Positions 43,964 through 55,469 of a stretch of 64,000 nt of DNA are shown one piece after another. The stretch covers positions 251,529,113 to 251,593,112 of the forward strand of contig CM062289.1 in NCBI GenBank assembly GCA_031216915.1. The letters run 5' to 3'. Every line of letters starts with the position of its first letter. Positions within the stretch are counted from its first letter, which is position 1. The notes below the pieces were generated by a model that did not search any database, was not told the DNA's origin, and saw nothing but the letters and a program-made list of their open reading frames with translations. Made by a program: the position numbers and the translations under genes. This DNA is from Pictodentalium vernedei (taxonomy: Eukaryota; Mollusca; Scaphopoda; Dentaliida; Dentaliidae).

Positions 43964-45039
43964 TAGGGTTGGGCAATATTGGGATTAATAAATACCTTGG
44001 CATTCAGAAAATGATACCGTGGTATACCGTTATACTGATTATTTTTGACTGCGATGTGCCTAACAGTGTATAGGGACAAAATTTCTGCTTGCAACTTCAC
44101 CAAAAACGTCTGTCAGAAAGACCAAAACATCCTCTAATAATTACACCCAAAATGGCAGCCAATTAGCAGACGCTTTATTTGCGATTGCAGTGGACATTTC
44201 GGGTGTCATTCCATGACTCCGAAGTGGAACGGACTCTGAGAAGTCTTCATAATATATTAAATATTCGGCAGTACTCAGATTCTGAAGTGCATGCTCCACT
44301 TTATCTCAAGAATGCTAAAATCAGCACACCTCACTCAGCACTTAAAATAAATTATCTTTTTAAGTGATTTTGGTAATGGACTGGTTAAGTATCATCATAT
44401 TTGTCTTGGCTATGAAAGCACATATAACTTGCTTTTGTTTATTTAAAAACAATAAAGTACCTTGTGCAAATCTTGAATCCGACACTTGTGCACATTGTTT
44501 TGATGGCAAGATACTATCATGACGTCGGCGTGTGCAAACAGCCAATCACTTTCAAGTACAAGTGTAAAATTACAGGGAATCTCTTGGCATTTCCAAGGAA
44601 AGTTTCCAATTTTTAAATAGCAGGCATGACATTGGTCGAAATGTACAAAGTGACTGACTATGAATGCTTACTGAAATACGGACCACATGTCTCCCACCTC
44701 AACTTGTTTCAAATTTGAGGTAAACAATATTCAATCACTTGCGTAATAATAGTCACTGTTGAAACAAACCACTTGAACAGTTGGGAAAGAAAAATAATAA
44801 AGAAGCATTTTAAGGTCTGTGAGAGAAGTAAAAAGGAAAAAGACAAATTTAAACCAACAATAATCCACACCAGTGAAGTAAAATCACTTCTTGTAAACCA
44901 TGATAAGCAAGTCAAAATTGCATACCGGGGTAAAACCGACTTTTCAGTATACCGATTATGATTTAATTTGCTGGTATCGGTGACAGTATTGAAAATTGTA
45001 CCGATTATAATCAGTATAACGCAAAACCGCCCAACACTA
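43964..45039. mobile_element. Non-autonomous hAT-like element with 8-bp duplication
   Basis: TGCACTGC flanks both sides (43956-43963, 45040-45047). The ends TAGGGTTGGGCAAT and (reversed) TAGTGTTGGGCGGT form a short inverted repeat, and TTATACTGATTAT recurs inverted inside. No transposase frame, so it is non-autonomous. 8-bp duplication and G-rich TIR fit hAT. Confidence 0.8.
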
Positions 45040-45224
45040 TGCACTGCCATATTTGAACTGGAAGGAAATCTAGCTAGTGGTTTGCAGAACACTGGATACA
45101 CAAAAGGAAACATGGTTGCGCCAACAAAGGATGGTTACCAGACTGCTCCAATTATGTCTCTAAGCCCATTTCCCAAGACCCCAAATAGAAGTAGAGGAGA
45201 GCCCCAGAGGTGGCACAACAACTA

Positions 45225-45430
45225 GATATGGGCAGTATACCGAAAATACCGAACGGTATTGGTATTGCTAATGCTATCATACCTAAATATCAAACTGAGG
45301 GTGGAAGAAATTACCAAAAAATTCAGTACTGGGAAGATTCCCCATAAACGTGGAATTTGTGCAGTGCTAATCAAGAGTTTTGCTTGCTTTGACAAAAATG
45401 TCTGAACTAAGAAGTCAATGAGCACAATTC
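45225..45430. repeat. hAT-like end fragment
   Basis: TAGATATGGGCAGTATACCGAAAATACCG resembles a hAT end (compare TAGGGTTGGGCAATA). A complementary-looking end occurs near 53560-53655, but the flanking 8 bp do not match well. Confidence 0.35.
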
Positions 45431-46190
45431 TTTACGTGTTCAGACCACAAAACTTGCATCTTTTCGTTATGCAAAAGAAATGTAGCTGCAAACCATGGAA
45501 ATACATCTAACCTTAAACCTCGCATGCAACATCATCACAAAAAGGAATTCCAAGAAATCCAAAATACTGCTGCTCTAAAACGAAAATTGGTAATTTGTTG
45601 CAGTGTAAACAATGATTGAGCATGTGGCAGCCATGGCAAATTAAAATTTCTCACCAAAAGCTGAGAATAGACAATTACATAGGCAAATAACATTGGCCGT
45701 TGTTGGGACAGCAAAACCAATTGCTTGAATGCATATGCTAGCCGCATGTCACACAGAGACAGTCACACACACAAACATGCACAAGTGGTTGGGGTGACCT
45801 GGTCTCCTGAGGAGTGGGGGGGGGGGGGGGGGGGGCTAGTGGGAGTGGGATATATAATCTGTTATAGCCATTAGTGTTGTAGGGGGTCAGGATGTTTGCA
45901 TTATAGATCCAATTTCCGGAAGTGTGATGTGATGTGACATCAACTTATAATACATTTACTGATCCCTACTCCCAAGAATGGCCAAAATTGTACTCAGCAA
46001 AGGTGTACATGTACAGGGATAAAAATAATCGGGAGCGCATTGCATTTCGTTATGCAATATTCAGGAAAAGCTATACAATCATTAAATATGCATAGCGAAA
46101 TGCGATGCACATTCTCAAGTTCTATATCATGGTAGTGGACAATGGGCATTAGTCCTAACTTGTAACAGTTGCTTGTCTTGTAGAAACATA
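45431..46190. other. Unannotated, with poly-G
   Basis: G run at 45816-45834. No gene recognised. Confidence 0.3.
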
Positions 46191-46194
46191 ATGG

Positions 46195-46270
46195 CTCAAT
46201 GGCAAATCAGCAGTTCATGGACCACCAGGCATTCTACCTGGTGGTCCATGAACTGCTGATTTGCCACCAA
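46195..46270. repeat. Near-perfect hairpin, about 33-bp arms
   Basis: GGCAAATCAGCAGTTCATGG pairs with CCATGAACTGCTGATTTGCC; the arms meet at a short GCATTCTA centre. Confidence 0.8.
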
Positions 46271-46861
46271 ATCCTCAATTATCCACTCGAGTAAAAAAGT
46301 TAATTGGGGATAGATGACAGAGTACCCACACGATGACAGAGTACCAAATCAGTTTGTACCATATTTTTTTCTTCTTTTCTTCAAGTAGGCCTACCACTAA
46401 TATACATGTAACTAAGTGTCAAATGCTTTCTAGGGAATAAAAGTACTCATTATTGTATATTGAATTTGAAACATAAAAATGCTACACAATGTATAGCATT
46501 TTTTGAAAATGTATACCATTTTGCCATACAAATAAAAAGAAGTATTTGGATCCCTGATGTATCACATTATCAATCAAGAAGGGAATAGTTTAAGCCAAAT
46601 TTATGGTAAGTGATATATTACAAACTGAAAGGCACACAGACACAGTCAGTGTCACACAAAACACATACGATGTGACAGAGAAAATATTTACACCAGAAGA
46701 CAGACAGAGGATGGGGAAGACAGACTGGGTGGGGAGAGATGCCACTTTATATGCTGCCATGCACTCTTGCACCGGCAGGCACATCTGTTCCATGTACAGT
46801 ACTACAGTCACTCATAAACAGATATGCATGCACTCATACAATAGTAATACATACACACAGG
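46271..46861. other. Unannotated stretch
   Basis: No gene recognised. Confidence 0.3.
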
Positions 46862-46985
46862 GTGTCAGGCTGATTCAGACCTTGCTCGTTTTGGACCTTG
46901 GCTGATTCAGACCCTATTTTCTGGTCGACTCGGGCCCTCCCTTGGGTTGATTCGGATCCTCACTCTGGCTGATTTGGACCCTCAG
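46862..46985 (+). repeat. Array of GGCTGATTCAGACC units (left member of an inverted pair)
   Basis: About five 16-26 bp units with the core GGCTGATTCRGACC. An inverted array with corresponding unit order lies at 53323-53425. Confidence 0.6.
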
Positions 46986-47324
46986 ATTTAGTTAACAGAT
47001 AATGACTCAGAGTCTTATCGTAATGTAATATTTATTTTCAAAACCACAGCAATAAATCAAATACATTCACAGCCCTGGTAATTCACCCTCAGCATTCAGC
47101 AGTACCGAGGAAAATGCAGAGGAAACAAAAAATATCCACAGCAAAAATACTGCCGAGGATGGCTTCTTCAGAAAGCCTTGTGGTGACAGAAATTGCACAA
47201 CTTCCAGGTTACACAAGGAATCAACCATGTGGGTTGCACTATGCTGTAATGCTAATCTTACAATTTACAGTACAAATTGCAGCATAACCACTAGAAACTA
47301 TATGTTCTGCTTCTTCTATGTTGA

Positions 47325-47412
47325 TAACACCAGAATCTGACATCAGTTTCTGGAAAGCTCTTGCAGAGCTTTCCAGAAACTGATGTCAGATTCTAGTGTT
47401 ATCAACAAAGAA
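47325..47412. repeat. Near-perfect hairpin, about 40-bp arms
   Basis: GTTGATAACACCAGAATCTGAC pairs with GTCAGATTCTAGTGTTATCAAC around AGCTCTTGCAGAGCT. Confidence 0.8.
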
Positions 47413-48065
47413 GCAGTGAGATACTTAGTTTGTGCTTATGCTGCATCTTATTTTCACTCATCCTATACATATTGAGCAAGTCTGCTTACTTCTAAGATTT
47501 TTTCTCACCATTCACATGATTCATGATATTGGCATAATCTAATTGAGTGAAAGATTCTGCCAATTGTGATTATATACACATGTATCTCAAACTACTTGCA
47601 CATGTTAAAGTTACTTGAAAGTTTTCACTTCACAGCATACACCATATACATGGCAATTGAGACTGTGCTCTGCCCCCTGATGATTTTTACACAATCGAAC
47701 AGGCTTCACAACAATTGCTGTAGAAGCACCAGTTTTCCACAGCAATTTTTTGCTGAGGAAACAAGGGTGAATTACCAGGACTGCATTCAGCTCACACATA
47801 CAGGTGCATGTAGGCCTAGCACAAAATTCAACATATTGCAGAAAATGTGTGCATCAAAGATAGAATAAACTACACATATAAGGCCACACAAAGTAGATAT
47901 TCTGTTTCTCAGGCCAAATTTTGTAAAATTGCATGCGGGTGGGCGGTTTTTTATTTTATATTTTATTTCTGTAATTATTTCTTTGCCATCAGAAGTTCAT
48001 ATTCTTGGTTTATTTTATGTTTTAGGCCTCATAATCTTCAAAATAGCAAGGCTGGTGGTGTATTT
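47413..48065. other. Unannotated stretch
   Basis: No gene recognised. Confidence 0.3.
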
Positions 48066-48128
48066 CATACCTTGGGTGCAACAAGGCTTTGCAATGCTAA
48101 AGTATTGCAAAGCCTTGTTGCCCTCAAG
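48066..48128. repeat. Hairpin, about 28-bp arms
   Basis: GGGTGCAACAAGGCTTTGCAAT pairs with ATTGCAAAGCCTTGTTGCCC around GCTAAAGT. Confidence 0.75.
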
Positions 48129-49010
48129 GGACAAATTTATCAATTTTATTAACTTGTGTAAAATATCAGACATAAATAATTTAATTTTTATTTTTTCAAG
48201 TTTGCATTGGTCATAAAAAGAGAGCATGCGGCAGCCAAAAGGACCATGCGGGAGGGCCTGAGAAACAGATTTTTAATTTTATTAAGCCTAACAAAAATAT
48301 TTACAAGATAGAATAAACTACACATATACAAGTACATATCAACATGGTGCATAATTTTTTGCACATTCCTTCGATAGTTTGTTTGTTCTTATCTCTTTCC
48401 AATTGTACAATTCCCACAGTTCCATCAATTTGCCTTCAGTTCGTTTTGTTCTTTTCCTTTGGGCTCTTCTGATCTTTCCTTCACTCACCATCTTAACCTG
48501 GGTTTTGAGATCACTAACCTCTGAATGCAGTAGTGTCACAGGCCTTGACAATTCTATATTTTTGATTAACCCATTAACAAGTTACCCATTTAGTTGTTCA
48601 TTAACCTATTCTGAAGGCTATGTAAATTTGTTTCATTAACCTGTGGGTTAACCAAAAATCCAAACACGATATGCCACAGGCATATCCCGAAAGCTGTAGG
48701 CCTGCGCTGGTGGGAGGGATTGAGAGGGAAATGTAGAGTTATGCCCCTTCTGTTGGCAACATGTGATGACTTCCGACGATAAAAATATCACTGAACAGAA
48801 ATAAGCAATCACTAGAAATAGAGAGTTGTGCCTCTTCTGTTGGCAGCATTGCACATATAAGAGTTGTGCCTATTCTATTGGCAGTATTGCATATAGCGGT
48901 GAATAGGTCCAGAATTTATTCGGCTGTGGCCCCATCATACATCAGGCTGCAGTGCATTTCAATTTCTATAAACTGTAACAACATGTTTCTAATTATGCTT
49001 ACAGTTGTCC
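48129..49010. other. Unannotated, with short AGTTGTGCC...CTGTTGGCA repeats
   Basis: AGTTRTGCC..CTTCTGTTGGC-type phrases recur near 48735, 48820 and 48860. No gene recognised. Confidence 0.35.
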
Positions 49011-49011
49011 A

Positions 49012-49122
49012 AACATGTCCTGAAAGTCCGTAATATAATTGTTTGGTTTGGTACGTCCTTTCAAGGATGTACCAACCCTAAAAAATTATATTACGGACTT
49101 TCAGGCCATGTTTGGACTATGC
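49012..49122. repeat. Inverted repeat, about 50-bp arms
   Basis: CCTGAAAGTCCGTAATATAATT pairs with AATTATATTACGGACTTTCAGG; GTCCAAACATG at the left pairs with CATGTTTGGAC. Confidence 0.75.
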
Positions 49123-49877
49123 TTACAGCTGAATAATAAGCACAAATTTAATATTTGTATGTGTACTACTTTCTGTTGAGGCATCTAATATGCTGATCGT
49201 TAAAAAGTTGCTTAACTGATGGATCGTTTTGGTTAACCGATAGTCCGTTCGTGTTAATTTTTGTTTGCGTAACCTCTAGGGGAACGGAACGATCGTTCGC
49301 CTGAATTGTCAAGGCCTGGTGTCTGAAGTAAATAAAATGGAAGGTTACCCTTTTTGCACTCTTGCTCAGTTTATTTTTTTTTTTTATTGTACCAGCCCGC
49401 GATGTCATTACTTGCATGAATACTTCTCCCGAAAACAGACCAACCACTGAAGTTCCAAGTTGTATTAGTCATCAATGTTTCTTGAACGTAGTCTATAAAA
49501 CAGTGCAGTCGAGTGTGGTCTTCTGTAATCCACATGTGCGATGGGCCCATCTTTAGCAGTCATCTTTATGACACTGGATGGCCTCCTGTCGGGGACAGAC
49601 CAAGCTATTGCACGTCACATTCATTTCTCTCTGAAGATGCCATCTTTTTGACTGCTTACTGAAGACTGTCATTGTCTCCCATTTCAGCAGTTTACATGTT
49701 TTTAGACATGCATGTCAATAATATGTTTTGAAAGTAAATTTGGTGGTTTTTAAAAGCACCTTTCATCTGCCACAAAAATAATCATCCTGTAACAAAAATC
49801 AAATAATTTTTTTGTGTTCTTCTAAAAACATCACTATGATGTCTCGAAGTGTCAATAACAATGATTAAATTACCATG
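49123..49877. other. Unannotated stretch
   Basis: No gene recognised. Confidence 0.3.
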
Positions 49878-49878
49878 T

Positions 49879-50122
49879 GGGCCATTTCCCGGATTTGCAC
49901 TAAATTAAGTCCCTATGGCTTAATGACATAATACTAGTAAGTCCTGGATGGGGGTAGAGGGGAAGTGCCAAAATGTATACACCGTGATGTGTCCCTTGCC
50001 CACCTGATGAGAAAACACTGTATTTTGCTTTATGGCTTAATGCATGTTGCCTTAGGTCAGTTCAAGTTTCGGTTTTTCTTCGTTTTCATATCCCTGTTTA
50101 GTGCAAATCCGTGAAATGACCC
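49879..50122. repeat. MITE with GGGYCATTT ends and ATGT duplication
   Basis: GGGCCATTTCCCGGATTTGC at the left and its near reverse complement (GGGTCATTTCACGGATTTGC) at the right form TIRs of about 26 bp. ATGT flanks both sides (49875-49878, 50123-50126). Confidence 0.75.
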
Positions 50123-50344
50123 ATGTATAACTTCTAATCACATTTGGTATTCACCAATCACCAACCAAGTTGCATAAAATGTTTTCTAAAAACATTGAAT
50201 TCAGAATTCGGTTGTTCTTGTATTTTAACTTACAAAGATTAAATTAAATTATTTAACTTATAATCACAATTGGTAATCACTAATCAAGTAGCATAAAATG
50301 TCTTCTAAAAACATCAAATTTATCATTTATCATTTTGGGCATTT
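50123..50344. repeat. Copies of a CACTAATCAAG...AAATGTCTTCTAAAAACATC repeat
   Basis: Two copies (about 50150 and 50275); two further copies lie at 53135-53300 beyond the intervening elements. Confidence 0.6.
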
Positions 50345-51725
50345 TTAGCTTAACTTGACAAAGTCAAGATAAGCTATTGCCATCATGCGTGCGGAAGTCT
50401 GTTGGTCTGTTCACATATTCCTTTAGCACAGGCTACACCCCGTAGTTCTTTTCTGATCGTCACAAAATTTCATCTGCAGGTTTAGGGTCATGTCTAAATG
50501 AGAACGTCCCCTTTTAGTCGCGATCGGTCAACCATGATGCCTGCCTGAGCCCCAAAACCTTTAGCGCAGTCTACAGGTCGTATTTATGAAGGGATTTCAT
50601 CGTAACTTGGTAGGATGCCTCTGTATAATATCTAGATGAGAACAACCCCTTTTGGTTATGATCTGTCAACCATGATGGCTGCCCAAGCCCAAAACCCCAA
50701 AACCTTTAGCACAGTCTGCAGGTCATATTGAATATGGAAGGATTTCATTGTAACTTGGTAGGATGACTCCGTATAATGTCTAGATGAGAACCTCCCCATT
50801 TGGTCGTGATCTGTCAACCATGACGACTGCTCTAGTCCAAAACCTGAAAACCTTTAGCACAGTCTACAGGTCATATTTATGGAGGGATTTCATTGTAACT
50901 TGGTAGGATGACTCCAGATAATGTCTAGATGAGAACGTCAACTTTTGATCGCGATCATTCATCCGTGACGGGTGCCCAACCCCAAGACCCGAAAACCTTT
51001 AGCACAGTCTGTAGGTCATATTTATGGAGGGATTTCATTGTAACTTGGTAGGTTGACTCCATATCATGTCTAGATGATAACGTCCCCTTTTGGTCGTGAT
51101 TGGTCAACTGTGATGGCTACAGGGGCCCGGAAACCTTTAGCATAGTCTACAGGTCATATTTACGAAGGGATTTCATTGTAACTTGGAAGGATGACTCCAG
51201 ATAATGCCCAGATGAGAACGTTCCCTTTTGGTCACGATCATTCGACCATAACGGCTGCCCGACCCCAAAACCCGAAAAACTTTAGCACAGACTACAGTAT
51301 ACGTATTTATGAAGGGATTTTATTGTAACTTGGTAGGATGACTCAGTATAATGTCTAGATGAGAACATCCCCTTTTGGTTGCAATCGGTCAACTGTGATG
51401 GCTACAAAAGCCCGGAGCTCGAAAACCTTTAGCACAGTCTACAGGCCGTTTTTATCAAGGGATTTCATTGTAACTTGATAGGATGACTCGTTTTGGAATA
51501 ATTTCACTGTAACTTGGTAACTTTTGTTAACATACATTAAGGGCCACATACATTAACTGTGAGGGCCACATTAACCCACCCCTACATTCTTTAGTACAGT
51601 CTACACCTCATATTTATTTAGTTTATTGAAAACATAGCATACAGGGAACAGAAATTAACATATTTCCAATTATCACAATTCTTGTCTTATTTCATAATCC
51701 TTTCATAAACATTGAACATTATCCT
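50345..51725 (+). repeat. Tandem-core element A, unit about 145 bp
   Basis: Begins TTTTAGCTTAACTTGACAAAGTCAAGATAAGC (terminal hairpin). Seven core units follow, with GTAACTTGGTAGGATG at about 50602, 50750, 50895, 51040, 51178, 51325 and 51470. Units carry AACCTTTAGCACAGTCTACAGG. Helentron/pearl-like structure. Confidence 0.7.
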
Positions 51726-53095
51726 TTTTATTAGCATAACTTGACAAAGTCAAGATAAGCTATTGCCATCACGCACGTGGAAGTCTGTGAGTCAGTCAGT
51801 CTGTTTGTTTTTTCTTTTGCACAGGCTACACCCTGTAGTTCTTGTCCAATCGTCACTAAATTCCATTTGCAGGTTTGGGGTCGTGTCTAGATGAGAACAT
51901 CCCATTTTTGTCGTGATCAGTCAACCATGATGGCTATGCACGTTCGAAATATGAAAACATTTAGCACAGTTTACAGATTGCATTTATGAAGGGTTTTCAT
52001 TGTAAATTGAGAGGATGACTCGATATAATGTCTGAATGAGAACGTCCTATTTTGGTTGTGATCAGTCAACCATGATGGCTGCGTGGACACAAAACCCGAA
52101 AACCTTTAGTACAGTCTACAGTTCATATTTATGAAGCGATTGCATTGTAACATGGTAGGATGACTCTGTATGATGTCTAGTTGAGACTGTCTTATTTTGG
52201 TCATGATCAATCAGCCACCACCGCTGCTTGGACATGTGACCTAGATTCCTTTAGCACAGTCTACAGGTTGTATTTATTAAGGGATTTCATTGTAACTTGG
52301 TAGGATGACTCGGTGTGATATCTAGATGAGACTTTCCTATTTTGGTCTTGATCAGTCAACCAAGACCACCGGATGGGAACGTGACCTAGATTCATTTAGC
52401 AAAGTCCATGAGTCGTATTTGTGAAGGGATTTCATTTTAACTTTGAAAGTTGACTCGTTTTGGAATGATTTTACTGTTAAATGGTGGGGAGCGCGGTGGC
52501 TCAGTAAGTAGAGGTGCAGGCTGCCAGCCGAGAGGTCCTCGGTTTGAATCCCACTTGCGGCAACCGCGTTGTGTCCTTGGGCAAGACACTTCATCTCCAT
52601 TGCCTGTGTGGGGGCACGATGACGCCGTGTACTAAGGCGTACTGCACGTCAATGGTGCACATGTCTTCAACCAATCTAACCCTGCCTGTGCTGCAGTGCG
52701 GAGTTACGATGTTGGAGAGCTGGCAGCTGCTCATCGTTGCTCGGTGGTTCTCTCCGGGTACTCCGGCTTCCTCCATCCACCTGTAAAACTGTCACGGTCA
52801 TGATTAGCCATTGTGCATAAATATGTGACCTTAAACATCAATATATCTATATATAAATACTGTTAAATGGTAACTTTGGTTCATATACATTAACTGTGAG
52901 GGCAACATCAACCCAGGCCTCAGTTCTTTAGTACAGTCTAAATCTCAAATTATTCTTGTTGAAAACATAGCATATAGGGTACAGAACTTAACATATTCTC
53001 AATTATCATAATTCTTGTCTTATTTCATAATCCTTTCATAAACATTGAACATTATCTTTTTCATCAAACACTACACACAGTCAAGTTAAGCTGCA
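51726..53095 (+). repeat. Tandem-core element B, same family, with SINE inserted
   Basis: Begins TTAGCATAACTTGACAAAGTCAAGATAAGC at 51731, then the microsatellite-like GTCAGTCAGTCTGTTTG, then core units near 51995-52445. A SINE sits at 52486-52857. It ends near CAGTCAAGTTAAGCTGCAG (53083-53100). Confidence 0.65.
52486..52857 (+). repeat. Full-length tRNA-derived SINE with 14-bp target duplication
   Basis: TACTGTTAAATGGT flanks both sides (52472-52485, 52858-52871). The head has A box TGGCTCAGTAAG and B box GGTTTGAATCC, pol III promoters of a tRNA-derived SINE. A central domain with TTGTGTCCTTGGGCAAG and a 3' tail ending GTGACCTTAAACATCAATAT follow. The same SINE is at 60286-60652 on the other strand. 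Confidence 0.92.
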
Positions 53096-53099
53096 GTGT

Positions 53100-53322
53100 C
53101 ATTGACACTTTCATTTGTCTAACAATTGAGTGTGTTTTCATCACTAATCGAGTATCATAAAATGTCTTCTAACAACATCGAATTCATAATTTATCATTTT
53201 TGTCTGACAATCGAGCGTGTTTTCATCACTAATCAAGAAGCATAAAATGTCTTCTAACAACATCGAATTCATAATTTATCATTTTTGTCTAACAATCGAG
53301 CATATTTCATATCAATGAATAT
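53100..53322 (+). repeat. Two-unit AATGTCTTCTAACAACATC tandem repeat
   Basis: About 82-bp units sharing TTGTCTRACAATYGAG, TTTTCATCACTAATCRAG and CATAAAATGTCTTCTAACAACATCGAATTC; the right-hand equivalents of the 50150-50340 units. Confidence 0.65.
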
Positions 53323-53425
53323 AGAGTGAGGATCCAAAACAGCCAGAAATTAGGATCCAAATCAGCCGAGGTCTGACTCGACCAAGGTCTGAGTCAGCTA
53401 AAGTCCGAATCATCTGGTATTCAAC
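53323..53425 (-). repeat. Array of GGCTGATTCAGACC units (right member of an inverted pair)
   Basis: On the minus strand the units read GATGATTCGGACT, TAGCTGACTCAGACC, TTGGTCGAGTCAGACC, CGGCTGATTTGGATCC in an order matching 46862-46985. Confidence 0.6.
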
Positions 53426-55460
53426 ACAGCAGGTGAAGATTCAACATGGACAAAATCATGTGCACACAGCACTCTCACAGTCACACACATTCCTCATCAT
53501 GGCTTCATGCACCCATAGTACACACACATATGGACATTTTGGTTTATTAAAAATATATTGATATGATACCGAAACTTGATACCGTACCGATACCAAGGTA
53601 TCTGGTAGAAAAAATACCGATACCAAACTAAACATTTCAGTACCACCCATCTCAAACAAGAACCCACAGGCCTGGCTCTTCTGGGCCAAGTTATGGTATA
53701 GCAAAACATTTTAGATTGCCATGGCCTATGCGGTAAGAGCTGTGTTTATGAACAGTGTAGTGGCCCTTCAGTTTTGAAAAACCCAGGTGCGCATTCAGTT
53801 GCTCACTGCTCTTGAGATTTAGGCCTGCAGGAGGGGGTTGGGGGGGGGGGGAGGCGCTACATGATGACATCAAGAAATGGACATGCAACCTATAAGTCAG
53901 CATGCCGGTTTCTTGATATAATATCATGAATTGATTTTATCACACAAAGAAAGCTCCCCTCGACATTTTGTTTCTTAATTTCGTCAGCCAAATTTCCAAG
54001 AGAAAGTTTTGTGTAATTTGACGAAGATTTGTACAAACTTGCTACTTATCCAATAGAACCGTCATGTAAACATTATTTTCAGTTTCAAATAGATTTTGGG
54101 CATGTATTTCTCCAGCAAAATATGAAATGAACAAAATATATTTTAACCTGTTTACACACAACTGATCTCTGCATGAGAAAATTCCGGAATCAAAACCAAA
54201 ATTCCCAGCCTGTTGATGATGCTACTCTGCTTGACATACAGACTTGCCTGTGAGGCATTGTTTCACTATCTGCATAACAGATTTCACAAATGAACTCAAT
54301 CTGACAAGAGTCTGTTAACCAGACCTCTGACACACATTTAGAGCTGACTGATGGACTAAACTTGGGATTGTTGTTTGAATCAAATTGGCGAAAAACTATA
54401 TAGAACATCTTTCATTCAGCATCATGAATTATGTTATTTAATTATAATTTAAATTAATATTGTTGAAATGTGATCATGTCAAATTTCTGTTCAGATTTAA
54501 CTGTAATGATCTACATGAGATGATGACCGGTATGAACTAATACAATGCAAACGTTAGTTAAATGAATCTGATGCAGAAGAAAAATGAAATCAACATACAA
54601 ATTCTGACCACATGTTACATGTACATATACATTTGTACGCACATGCCACATGCATTGACGTCCTCCTCAAAGCCGGCAAAGGGATTAGTGATGCTCTGAT
54701 CATTTTCGGATCAAAGTACACAGTGGGGAATTGTCTATCAGACTTTTTTTTCTACAGCGTTAACTTAACCATTGAGTGTTTTATGCATTTTGGAATGAAA
54801 TTAATGCAGACTTTAGTAGGATTTTTGACTTGAGAGGCATGCTCCTAATCACTTGCTGGTTTTGAAAGCCTTGTGTGCCAAAGTGCGCGAGTGCCATAGT
54901 GCGTCTCAAAATTGAAGAACTGGTGTAGGTGACACTGTGCCCAGTTCAAGAGGTGCTGTTGAACCTCTCCCATGTCATTAGTGTCAGGGTTGGAATGCAG
55001 TCAGAGGGTAGCCTTTGTCTTGATTGTGAGGCCATAAGTGCTCTTCAGAAACTCATTGATGCTGAAAAGTGAACCAGGAACAAAGTTTGCACTTGTGCAT
55101 GCCCAACTTTGGAGCTTTGGTGTCCTGTTTATAAAATTGCAGGACTTGGTTATTCACCAGCAACATGGCATACTTTGAAGACAGTGGAAGAGTACTACAC
55201 CCTTTAGATGAAAAAGGTGTGGTACTCTTCCATTGTCCCTTAAAGATGTCATCCCAGACATCACTAGAACAAAATACATATAGCTGTAAATGAGCTGTTA
55301 AATTTAAGCTAACGAAAGTTTTTGCAGCCTCTGGTAAACACAATTTTTTTAAAAAGTTTATTAGTTGAAAGAGGTGTGGTAAACTTCCACCATCCCTTAA
55401 AGAGGTTTCATTGAGGAATATTGTACCACCATTGGATGTACGTAGTGAAAAAAGCCTTTC
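53426..55460. other. Mostly unannotated, with hAT-like end debris and short inverted text
   Basis: 53560-53655 has GATACCGAAAC/GGTATCGG-type hAT-end text. GTGGAAGAGTACTACACC near 55180 pairs with GGTGTGGTACTCTTCCA near 55214. The open frame at 55053-55466 (minus) overlaps this inverted text and has no recognised motif. A poly-G lies at 53835. Confidence 0.35.
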
Positions 55461-55469
55461 CATCATTAT

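Noticed and set aside
52486..52557. tRNA gene
   Set aside because: The tRNA-like head is fused to a SINE body, has flanking duplications and occurs again at 60652, so it is SINE.
50345..53095. CRISPR array
   Set aside because: The repeat units are about 145 bp, diverged and tandem without spacers, in a eukaryotic genome.
45227..53655. One 8.4-kb hAT element bounded by GGGCAGTATACCG-type ends
   Set aside because: The flanking 8 bp do not match well and the interior is unrelated repeats. Two independent hAT fragments are equally likely.
55053..55466. 137-codon minus-strand frame
   Set aside because: It overlaps short inverted repeats and shows no motif, signal or splice context.
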